Shown: positions 1-5,659 of the stretch, in pieces
Layout: every line of letters starts with the position of its first letter
How positions within the stretch are numbered: position 1 is the first letter of the stretch
NCBI GenBank assembly: GCA_017999235.1
Contig: JAGOBN010000295.1
Location: 1 to 5,840 of the forward strand
From: Anaerolineales bacterium
Lineage (GTDB): Bacteria; Chloroflexota; Anaerolineae; Anaerolineales; UBA6663
DNA: 5,840 nt
Direction: 5' to 3'
Program-made: the position numbers and the translations under genes
The notes under the pieces: generated by a model
Database searches by the model: none
The model's input: only the letters and a program-made list of their open reading frames with translations
What the model was told of the DNA's origin: nothing

Positions 1-114
1 GCACCGCTTCCATCGGCCCGGGCGCCACCAATATGCTCACCGGCAGGCGGTTGATGGTGGCGGTGGCCGCGCCGGTGAGCATATTGGTGGCGCCCGGGCC
101 GATGGAAGCGGTGC
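1..114. repeat. Perfect 44-base inverted repeat with 26-base spacer at the window edge
   Basis: Bases 1-44 are the exact reverse complement of bases 71-114, separated by a 26-base spacer (45-70). The 71-114 arm encodes the conserved [10 protein letters not shown] stretch of iolD and is plausible as native sequence. The 1-44 arm breaks iolD homology exactly where the repeat begins. A perfect fold-back inside a conserved coding region at the very end of the sequence is the usual form of a fold-back chimera or palindromic assembly end, not of a regulatory hairpin or a mobile-element terminus. Confidence 0.95.
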
Positions 115-376
115 AGGCCAGGGTCTGCCGGCGGTTCTTGACCTTGGCGTACGCGATGGCGGCGTGCACCATGGCCTGTTCGTTGCGGGCCTGGTAGTAG
201 CGAAAATCGGGCGTCTGCTGCAAAGCCTGGCCAAGCCCGGCCAGGTTGCCGTGTCCGAAAATGCCAAAACAGCCGGCGAAGAAGGCCTGTTCCTGACCGT
301 CGCGCTCGGAGTATTGCTGCCGCAAAAACGCAATCAGGGCCTGCGCCAGCGTCAGCCGCCGGGTTGTCTCGGCCAT
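1..376 (-). CDS. iolD: IolD, 3D-(3,5/4)-trihydroxycyclohexane-1,2-dione acylhydrolase, N-terminal part (runs off window)
   Basis: IolD is a cytoplasmic thiamine-diphosphate enzyme that hydrolytically opens the ring of trihydroxycyclohexane-1,2-dione to give 5-deoxy-glucuronate in myo-inositol catabolism. About 125 codons are present, of a family usually over 600 residues. The N-terminal ThDP-binding (PYR) domain is clear: [20 protein letters not shown] (residues 32-51), then [10 protein letters not shown] (64-73), in which E66 is the likely conserved glutamate that activates the cofactor, then [17 protein letters not shown] (88-104) and ATINRLPV (106-113). The ATG at 376 is preceded by GAGGAGG (381-387) and lies 21 bases after the iolB stop. 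After residue 113 the family normally continues with LLLPGD-like residues; here it reads [12 protein letters not shown], which is encoded by the inverted-repeat arm (1-44) and is probably not genuine. Identity as IolD is secure; the last dozen codons are not. Confidence 0.93.
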   Translation of the reverse strand, partial: MAETTRRLTLAQALIAFLRQQYSERDGQEQAFFAGCFGIFGHGNLAGLGQALQQTPDFRYYQARNEQAMVHAAIAYAKVKNRRQTLACTASIGPGATNMLTGAATATINRLPVSILVAPGPMEAV

Positions 377-397
377 GGAGCCTCCTCGCCGCGCGCC

Positions 398-1306
398 TTA
401 ATCGAGGGGATACACCGGCACGCGCGGGTCGCGGGTGTGATAACTGTGTTTGACCCAGGCGTAGCGGGGGTCATCGGAGGCCGCCAGGCTGTGGGCCGAG
501 CCGGCCAGAATATTCAGGTAGTAGACGGTGTAGCCGACCGGGGCGGAGACCGGGTGGTAGCCCTCGGGGATCAGCACCGCGTCGTTGTCGCGCGCGACCA
601 CCACGGCGTCAATCGGGTAGCCGGCGCGCTGCAGCGGTGAGTCCGGGCCGGTATACACCCGCTGCAGGGCGTAACCCTCCGGCCGATCCAGCTTGTAGAA
701 GTAGATCTCGTCGAGATCGGCTTCCGTCACAGTCCCGTGCTGATCAATGGTGTGGACGTCATGCTTGTGGGGCGGGTAGCTGGACCAGTTGCCGCCCGGC
801 GTGTAAACCTCGACCACCACCAGCCGGCCGCACGGGAAGCCGGGCGGGATGATCTGGTTGATCTGGCGGGTGGCGTGGTCGCCGCCCCGGATCTCCACCG
901 CCACGTCGGCGGGCGTAATCAGGCGCGGCGCGTGGGCGGCCGGGGCGCTCACCCACGCGACGGCGAACTCGGCCGCGGTGGCGGCGGTCACCGTGAACTC
1001 GGTCGCCGGCGGCAGATAGAGGGCGTGGGGTTTGCCGGCAAAGACGTTTGGCCGTTCTCCCAGCGCGGGCCAGCGGCCCCGATTTGACTCAACCGCGGCC
1101 CGGCCGCTGAGCATGACCAGCGCCAGTTCGTGCTGGCCGGTGGCCCACCGCCAGCTGTGCCCCGGCGCCAGGCGGCGGGCTTGAAATGCGAGCGTGTCCC
1201 AGCCGGCCGCCTCGGGCGTGACGGCCACGATCACCTCCGGCTCCGGAGGGTGAGCGGCCGGATGGACGATGAGCTGTTCGGCGGTATAGGGCCGGGCCGG
1301 CTTCAT
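398..1306 (-). CDS. iolB: IolB, 5-deoxy-glucuronate isomerase
   Basis: IolB converts 5-deoxy-D-glucuronate to 2-deoxy-5-keto-D-gluconate, the step directly after IolD, in the cytoplasm. The 302-residue product has the bicupin KduI/IolB architecture. The hallmark is GNWSSYPPHKHD (172-183), giving metal ligands H180 and H182; E200 lies in LDEIYFYK and H251 in IPEGYHPV, completing the HxH...E...H cupin set. RLVVVEVYTPGG (161-172) and YYLNILAG (262-269) also fit the family. It is about 30 residues longer than typical IolB proteins. The ATG at 1306 overlaps the stop of the upstream isomerase gene as ATGA, with only a weak AGGT (1310-1313) as a ribosome site, so translation is probably coupled. iolD follows 21 bases downstream, a natural iolB-iolD pair. 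Confidence 0.95.
   Translation of the reverse strand: MKPARPYTAEQLIVHPAAHPPEPEVIVAVTPEAAGWDTLAFQARRLAPGHSWRWATGQHELALVMLSGRAAVESNRGRWPALGERPNVFAGKPHALYLPPATEFTVTAATAAEFAVAWVSAPAAHAPRLITPADVAVEIRGGDHATRQINQIIPPGFPCGRLVVVEVYTPGGNWSSYPPHKHDVHTIDQHGTVTEADLDEIYFYKLDRPEGYALQRVYTGPDSPLQRAGYPIDAVVVARDNDAVLIPEGYHPVSAPVGYTVYYLNILAGSAHSLAASDDPRYAWVKHSYHTRDPRVPVYPLD
1303..1306 (-). promoter_or_regulatory. ATGA stop/start overlap coupling the TIM-barrel gene to iolB
   Basis: The TGA of the TIM-barrel gene (1303-1305) shares two bases with the ATG of iolB (1304-1306). No strong Shine-Dalgarno site precedes this ATG, unlike the other starts in the operon. This suggests iolB is translated mainly by ribosomes that terminate on the preceding gene. 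Confidence 0.8.
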
Positions 1307-2229
1307 ATAACCTGTCTCAGCAGTTCCACGGATTTTTTGACTCCGGCGAGGGGCGGCAGACTGTAGTCTTCGTGCTCGATGCTCAGCACGTCGTCATAGC
1401 CGTTCTGCCGCAGTTGGATCACAAAATCGCGCCACCAGATTTCCGGATGTCCATAGCCCAGCGCCACATAATTCCACGCGCGCTCGGCCACCTGCTCGTT
1501 GGGCTTGGTCTCCAAAAAGGTGTTGAGCGCGCTGTTGACGGGATCGAGGCGCGTGTCCTTGGCGTGGACGTGATAGATTGCGCCCCGCAGCCGGCGGATG
1601 GCCCGCAGCGGATCACCCCCCATCCAAAAGGCGTGGCTGGGATCGAAATTTACCCCCACCAGCTCGCCGACAGCGTCCCGCAGTCTGAGCAGTGTGTCGG
1701 TGTTGTACACCAGCTGCTGCGCGTGCTGTTCCACGCAGAGTTGCTCGAGGCCGTGTTCGCGCGCTTCCTGCGCCAGGCCGCGCCAGTAGGGCAGCGCCAC
1801 CTCGTCCCATTGGTACCGCAGAATTTCCGCGCCCTCAGGCGGCCAGGCGGTGGTGATCCAGTTCGCATTCTGGTCGCCGGGGCCGCCCGGCAGACCCGAC
1901 ATCAGCACGACCCGGCGGAGGCCGAGCAGCCGCGCCAACCGCAGGGTCCGGCGGACCACCTGATCGTGGGCGCGCCCTCGCTCGCCGGGGGCCAGGGGGT
2001 TGCCGGAACAGTTGAGCGCGCTGATCTCCAGGCCGTGGGCGCGGATTTTGGCCACGAAGTTAGCCCGGTCCGCCGTGTTCTCCACTAACCGTTCCAGATC
2101 CAAGTGCGGGGCCGCCGACCATCCGCCGCAGCCGAACTCCAGGGTTTGAATCCCTAACGCGGCGGCGGCGGCCAGCATCTCGTCCAGCGGCAGATGGCCT
2201 AAGCTGTCGGTGACCAGGCCGATGCGCAT
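1303..2229 (-). CDS. Xylose-isomerase-like TIM-barrel enzyme (sugar phosphate isomerase/epimerase family)
   Basis: The 308-residue product belongs to the AP-endonuclease-2/xylose isomerase-like TIM-barrel superfamily, whose members isomerise, epimerise or dehydrate sugars and cyclitols with a divalent metal. Likely metal and catalytic residues are E167 (CVEQHA), D196 and H199 (NFDPSHAFW), H222 (YHVHAKD) and E285 (SIEHED). Other family-like blocks are NCSGNPLAPG (73-82) and VLMSGLPGG (108-116). The start is placed at the ATG at 2229 because AGGAG (2235-2239) sits 5 bases upstream and the barrel's first strand (MRIGLVTDSLG) begins there; the frame stays open upstream to 2331 but that part is basic, low-complexity and overlaps the previous gene. 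It does not look like IolE, whose N-terminal signature is absent. Context suggests a cyclitol or keto-sugar substrate, comparable in position to MocC or IolE/IolI enzymes, but exact activity is unknown. Confidence 0.85.
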   Translation of the reverse strand: MRIGLVTDSLGHLPLDEMLAAAAALGIQTLEFGCGGWSAAPHLDLERLVENTADRANFVAKIRAHGLEISALNCSGNPLAPGERGRAHDQVVRRTLRLARLLGLRRVVLMSGLPGGPGDQNANWITTAWPPEGAEILRYQWDEVALPYWRGLAQEAREHGLEQLCVEQHAQQLVYNTDTLLRLRDAVGELVGVNFDPSHAFWMGGDPLRAIRRLRGAIYHVHAKDTRLDPVNSALNTFLETKPNEQVAERAWNYVALGYGHPEIWWRDFVIQLRQNGYDDVLSIEHEDYSLPPLAGVKKSVELLRQVI

Positions 2230-2234
2230 ATGGG

Positions 2235-2239
2235 CTCCT
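2235..2239 (-). promoter_or_regulatory. Ribosome binding site fixing the TIM-barrel gene start
   Basis: AGGAG on the minus strand lies 5 bases before the ATG at 2229. It decides between this start and the longer open frame reaching 2331. Confidence 0.75.
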
Positions 2240-2270
2240 GGGCGGCGGGTTTTGCGGCGGCGGCGCGCCG

Positions 2271-3455
2271 TCAGCGCCGGTCGAGCAGGGGGTCGAATTC
2301 GCTCACCGCGACCCAGCGGCGCTCCTGACATGAAGCCGCCACCGCGTCAATGATCTGGTTGATGCGGTACGCGAAGCGGACATCCGGCTGCGCCGGCTGG
2401 TTGAGGGCGATGGCGGTGATGAGCGCGTGGGCTTCGATCGTCTTCTGGTCGTTGTATCCCAGGCCGACGCCGGCCAAACCGAAGAACGCCTGGTAGCCGG
2501 GATGGTCCGGCCCGCTGTAGATGGTCTTGAAGCCCTTTTCCCGGTCCGGGTCGGTGTGGCGATACAGCTGGATTTCATTCATGCGTTCCTGGGTGTACAC
2601 CAGGCTGCCTTTGGTGGCCTGAATCTCATAGCTCAACCCCAGCTTGCGGCCCGTGCCGATCCGGCTGGTGCCGATGGTCCCGACGGCGCCATTCTCAAAG
2701 CGGAGCAGGAACTCCATGATGTCTTCATTTTCGACCGCGCGGCGCGCGCCGCCGCCCAGGGCCTTGGCCGCATAACCCGAGCCGCCGGCGGCGACCGGGC
2801 GCTCGGTGATCCGCGTGGTCTGCAGCCCGCACACTTCCGCCACCTCCCCGACGAGGAATTGGGCAAAGGCCAGGGTATGTGAGCCCAGATCGCCCAGCGC
2901 GCCCGTCCCGGCCAGGGCGCGGTCCAGCCGCCAGCTGAACGGGATCTCCGGGTTGGCGAGAAAGTCCTGATCGAAGGTGCCGCGGAACAGGGTGATCTCG
3001 CCCAGTTCCCCGGAGGCCAGGAGCTGCCGCGCAAAGGCCTGGATCGGGTTCTTGAGATAGTTGAACCCCACCAGGCTGATGACGCCGGCTTTTTCCACGG
3101 CCGCGACGATCCGGGCCGCGTCGGCGGCCGTCGTGGCCAGGGGTTTCTCGCAATAGAGATGTTTGCCCGCCTGGGCGGCGGCGATGGCCATTTCGGCGTG
3201 CAGATGATTGGGGGTCGTAATATCCACCACGTCGACGCGCGGGTCGGCGATCAGCGCCCGCCAATCGGTGGTCCAGCGGGCAAAGCCGAATTCCCCGGCC
3301 CACTTTTCCACGGCCGGCGCCTCAACGTCCGCGACGATCTCCAGCCGCGGCCGGCCGGGCTCGGTGCCAAAAACCAACGGGACATTGTGGTACGCCGTGG
3401 CGTGGGCTTTGCCCATGCCTCCGGTGCCGATCAGGCCAATCCGGATGTCTCTCAC
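2271..3455 (-). CDS. Gfo/Idh/MocA family NAD(P)-dependent oxidoreductase
   Basis: The 394-residue product is a dehydrogenase of the glucose-fructose oxidoreductase/inositol dehydrogenase/MocA family. These enzymes oxidise a sugar or cyclitol hydroxyl with NAD(P). The N-terminal Rossmann fold shows GLIGTGGMGKAHA (7-19), TTPNHLHAEMA (80-90) and the EKPLA motif (103-107) with catalytic K104. The C-terminal domain has GDLGSH (188-193), giving D189 and H193, which match the Asp and His of the inositol dehydrogenase triad. The Asp usually three residues after the His is Ala here (A196). The start is a GTG at 3455, supported by GAGGAG (3463-3468) 7 bases upstream and by the reading frame entering directly into the Rossmann strand; the next in-frame ATG would cut into the glycine-rich loop. 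It lies 28 bases after the phosphodiesterase gene and 41 bases before the TIM-barrel gene. It may be the operon's inositol-type dehydrogenase, but calling it IolG is not justified. Confidence 0.92.
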   Translation of the reverse strand: MRDIRIGLIGTGGMGKAHATAYHNVPLVFGTEPGRPRLEIVADVEAPAVEKWAGEFGFARWTTDWRALIADPRVDVVDITTPNHLHAEMAIAAAQAGKHLYCEKPLATTAADAARIVAAVEKAGVISLVGFNYLKNPIQAFARQLLASGELGEITLFRGTFDQDFLANPEIPFSWRLDRALAGTGALGDLGSHTLAFAQFLVGEVAEVCGLQTTRITERPVAAGGSGYAAKALGGGARRAVENEDIMEFLLRFENGAVGTIGTSRIGTGRKLGLSYEIQATKGSLVYTQERMNEIQLYRHTDPDREKGFKTIYSGPDHPGYQAFFGLAGVGLGYNDQKTIEAHALITAIALNQPAQPDVRFAYRINQIIDAVAASCQERRWVAVSEFDPLLDRR

Positions 3456-3462
3456 GGTGCGG

Positions 3463-3468
3463 CTCCTC
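3463..3468 (-). promoter_or_regulatory. Ribosome binding site fixing a GTG start
   Basis: GAGGAG on the minus strand lies 7 bases before the GTG at 3455, the optimal distance. It supports this non-ATG start of the Gfo/Idh gene. Confidence 0.8.
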
Positions 3469-3483
3469 GGGCGGCCGGCGCCG

Positions 3484-4260
3484 CTATTTGAACGCTTCTT
3501 CCACGCAGCGGCCCTCCCACTGCGGGTGGGGGGCGATATCCAGCAGGCGCGCCAGGGTGGGGGCCGTGTCGAGCAGGCTGACGGGCGCCGGCAGGGTGAA
3601 CCCGGGGCGGATGCGGGGGCCGGCCACGACCCAGGGGATGGTCATATCCTCGGCCGCCGGCGTGCCGTGGGTGCGTTCATGGCCGCCGTGGTCGCTGTGC
3701 AGCAGCACATGGCTGTCGGCGGGCAGACTCTGCAGCACCAGCTGCAGGGCCTGGTCCGCGCGGGCCAATTGCTCGAAGTAGCCGTCCGACAGCCACCCGT
3801 GCGCGTGGCCGGCCTCGTCCACGGTTCCGAAGTACACCCAGGCAAAATCAAAGCGTTCGGCCGCCATCACCTGGACCGCTGTTTCGGCCGTCACCTGATC
3901 GCCCAGCGGGGTCAAGACGTTGTCTCGAAAATACGCATAGGCCAGGCTGCCCGGCCGGCTGACGTTGCGGAGCGGCTCCCAGTTGTAAAAAACCGCGCAC
4001 CGGCGGCCGGCCGCGTGGGCCACCTCGAACAGACCGGGCAGGGGCCGGGCCATGGGGCTCCACTCGTTGGTCGTTACGCCGTGGCGCGTGGGCGGGACGC
4101 TGTGAAAAATGGACATATGGCAGGGCAGGGTGATGCTGGGCATCACGCTGGTGGCCTGCCGGGTGGCGGCGCCCCGCGCCAGCAGGGCCGCCACGGCGGG
4201 GCAGCGCGCCGCGCTGATGGCGTCGGGGCGCAAGCCGTCAATCATGAAGAACACGACCAT
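3484..4260 (-). CDS. Nucleotide pyrophosphatase/phosphodiesterase-like protein (alkaline phosphatase superfamily)
   Basis: The 258-residue product has the full two-metal active site of the type I phosphodiesterase/NPP branch of the alkaline phosphatase superfamily. D8 lies in MIDGLRPDA; T44 in SITLPCH is the likely nucleophile; D148 and H152 lie in GTVDEAGHAHG; D190 and H191 in HSDHGGH; H198 in RTHGTP. This order and spacing match the six metal ligands plus threonine of NPP enzymes, which cleave phosphodiester or pyrophosphate bonds. The protein is short for the family and starts straight at the first core strand with no signal peptide or membrane segment, so it is probably cytoplasmic. The ATG at 4260 follows GGGAGGT (4268-4274) by 7 bases. 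It lies 33 bases after the aminotransferase gene. Possible substrates are an inositol or sugar phosphodiester, but a phosphatase or phosphonate hydrolase activity cannot be excluded. Confidence 0.88.
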   Translation of the reverse strand: MVVFFMIDGLRPDAISAARCPAVAALLARGAATRQATSVMPSITLPCHMSIFHSVPPTRHGVTTNEWSPMARPLPGLFEVAHAAGRRCAVFYNWEPLRNVSRPGSLAYAYFRDNVLTPLGDQVTAETAVQVMAAERFDFAWVYFGTVDEAGHAHGWLSDGYFEQLARADQALQLVLQSLPADSHVLLHSDHGGHERTHGTPAAEDMTIPWVVAGPRIRPGFTLPAPVSLLDTAPTLARLLDIAPHPQWEGRCVEEAFK

Positions 4261-4293
4261 GCCGATAACCTCCCGCGATTCAGTGGGGCGTCG

Positions 4294-5613
4294 TTAGCGC
4301 GGGCTGAGCTTGGCCCGCTGGGCTTCGGTGGCGTACGCGATCGGGAGGCCGGCGGCCTTCTTCGCCACAAAGGCCGTGGCCACTTTCTCAACCGCGGTCG
4401 CAATGTCATCCAGGTCGGCCTGGGTCAGCAAGGGGTGCGCGCTTGTCAGCCAGAAGACCTCCTCGCAGGCGCGCTCGGCCACCGGACACAAGCCGGGGCC
4501 GTACTCGACGTGGCCTTCGTACCACGGACACTCAAACGGACACTTGGTGCCGCCGTAGCCCGTCTTGTTGAGGAAGATCGGCTGCAGGTGCTGGGGGATG
4601 ATCCAGCGGGTGGTGCTGAGGTAACCCAGGTCGTAAATGCCCTCCGCCGCCAGGGCTACGGCAAAGTTCAGCATATCGGCGCCCAGCACATCGGGCTGGA
4701 TGCGGATGGCGTAGTAGTAGTAGACGCGCTCACCCCACGGCGGCGCCTGCGGCGTCTGGATGCCCGGCACGTGCTGGAGCCGGCGCGTCAGATAATGCGC
4801 GTGCTCATTGCGCTTGGCAATCAGGCGGTCCATTTTCTTGACCTGCTCCAGCCCGATCGCGGCCTGCATGTTGGTGATGCGGTAGTTGGTGCAGGGCAGG
4901 CCCCAGTGGTACTTGGAAGCGGCGCCCAGCGAGCGCTTGCGCGCAAAATCCATGTAGCCCCACATTTTCTCGTACAAATCGTCGTCGTTGGTGATGACGA
5001 AGCCGCCTTCGCCGGTGCTGGTGATCTTGCCGGAGATGGTGCTGAACGTGCCCACATGGCCGATGGTGCCCACTTTACGGCCCTGGTAGGTGGCGCCGGG
5101 CGATTGCGCGCAGTCTTCCAGCACCCACAGGTTGTGCTGGCGGGCCAGCGCCATGATCGGCTCCAGGTCCACGGGCGCGCCCATGATGCTCACCGGGATG
5201 ATGGCCTTGGTGCGCTTGGTGATCTTGCGCGCCACGTCCGCCGGATCAAGCGTCAGGTAGCGGGGGTCGACGTCGGCGAAAATGGGGATCGCATTCTGCT
5301 CCAGCACGCAGCTGTCGGAGGCGATGAAGGTGTAGGGCGTCACGATCACCTCATCCCCCGGGCCGATGCCAAAGGCGGCGAGCGCGATGTGCAGGGCCGT
5401 GGTGCCGTTGGAGACCGCGATGGCGTGTTTGACGCCGAACCATTCCGCCAGGGCGCGTTCGTATTCCAGGGCGGTTTCGGCCCGGCGCAGTTTCTTCTGC
5501 TGCGCTACCACCAGCAGCGCCTGCAGTTCTTCGTCTTCAAACACATCCGTTTCGACCAAGAAAGGTTTGCCGGAACGTACGGGCGTTCCGCCGTCAAGGG
5601 CCAGCGCTGACAT
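4294..5613 (-). CDS. DegT/DnrJ/EryC1/StrS family PLP-dependent sugar or cyclitol aminotransferase
   Basis: The 439-residue product is a fold-type I PLP aminotransferase that would transfer an amino group to, or remove one from, a keto-sugar or keto-cyclitol. It opens with LALDGGTPVRSGKPF (4-18), the usual N-terminus of one DegT branch. Cofactor features are SNGTTALH (68-75, phosphate contact), D167 in LEDCAQSPGA (pyridine nitrogen), and K196 in GTFSTISGKITSTGEGG (188-204), the Schiff-base lysine. NYRITNMQAAIG (243-254) is also diagnostic. The C-terminal part carries four cysteines (C358, C362, C376, C383) around a CPFECPWYEG segment. The ATG at 5613 is chosen over an open frame extending to 5751 because GGAG (5621-5624) lies 7 bases upstream and the extension overlaps the preceding gene and has no family character. 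StsC-type scyllo-inosose aminotransferases belong to this family, which is notable beside iol genes, but the true substrate is unknown. Confidence 0.93.
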   Translation of the reverse strand: MSALALDGGTPVRSGKPFLVETDVFEDEELQALLVVAQQKKLRRAETALEYERALAEWFGVKHAIAVSNGTTALHIALAAFGIGPGDEVIVTPYTFIASDSCVLEQNAIPIFADVDPRYLTLDPADVARKITKRTKAIIPVSIMGAPVDLEPIMALARQHNLWVLEDCAQSPGATYQGRKVGTIGHVGTFSTISGKITSTGEGGFVITNDDDLYEKMWGYMDFARKRSLGAASKYHWGLPCTNYRITNMQAAIGLEQVKKMDRLIAKRNEHAHYLTRRLQHVPGIQTPQAPPWGERVYYYYAIRIQPDVLGADMLNFAVALAAEGIYDLGYLSTTRWIIPQHLQPIFLNKTGYGGTKCPFECPWYEGHVEYGPGLCPVAERACEEVFWLTSAHPLLTQADLDDIATAVEKVATAFVAKKAAGLPIAYATEAQRAKLSPR

Positions 5614-5620
5614 ACTTTTT

Positions 5621-5624
5621 CTCC
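5621..5624 (-). promoter_or_regulatory. Ribosome binding site fixing the aminotransferase start
   Basis: GGAG on the minus strand is followed by a 7-base A-rich spacer and then the ATG at 5613. It supports this start over an upstream open frame of 46 further codons. Confidence 0.7.
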
Positions 5625-5631
5625 ACACGGG

Positions 5632-5650
5632 CAGCGGGCGGCGCCCGCTG
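5632..5650 (-). other. GC-rich intercistronic hairpin between the regulator and the aminotransferase
   Basis: An 8-base perfect inverted repeat (5632-5639 and 5643-5650) with a 3-base loop lies in the 46-base gap between two genes of the operon. In RNA it would form a strong all-GC-type stem shortly before the aminotransferase ribosome site. There is no following U-run, so it is not a standard intrinsic terminator. It could protect a processed mRNA end, tune translation, or be part of an operator; it could also be chance in GC-rich DNA. Confidence 0.45.
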
Positions 5651-5659
5651 ACGGGATCG

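Noticed and set aside
1..114. Inverted repeat as a transposon end, attachment site or terminator
   Set aside because: It lies inside iolD coding sequence, has no transposase, target duplication or U-run, and one arm is simply native iolD sequence copied in reverse.
164..640. A 158-codon plus-strand frame over the iolB-iolD junction
   Set aside because: It runs antisense to the ends of two confirmed genes and has no family features.
1372..2088. A 238-codon plus-strand frame
   Set aside because: It is antisense to the TIM-barrel gene, whose metal-binding motifs and ribosome site are clear, and it shows no recognisable domain.
2241..2270. GC-rich triplet run and GGCGCGCC palindrome between the Gfo/Idh and TIM-barrel genes
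   Set aside because: The possible stems are short and of the kind expected by chance from GGC/CGG-rich DNA, with no U-run or other sign of a terminator.
2230..2331. N-terminal extension of the TIM-barrel protein
   Set aside because: The extra 34 residues are Arg/Pro-rich, overlap the end of the Gfo/Idh gene, and the AGGAG at 2235-2239 points to the ATG at 2229.
3208..5610. An 800-codon open frame on the plus strand
   Set aside because: It lies antisense to three convincingly identified genes, its translation is low in complexity and rich in Gly, Ala, Arg, His and Val without family motifs, and long antisense frames are expected in GC-rich coding DNA.
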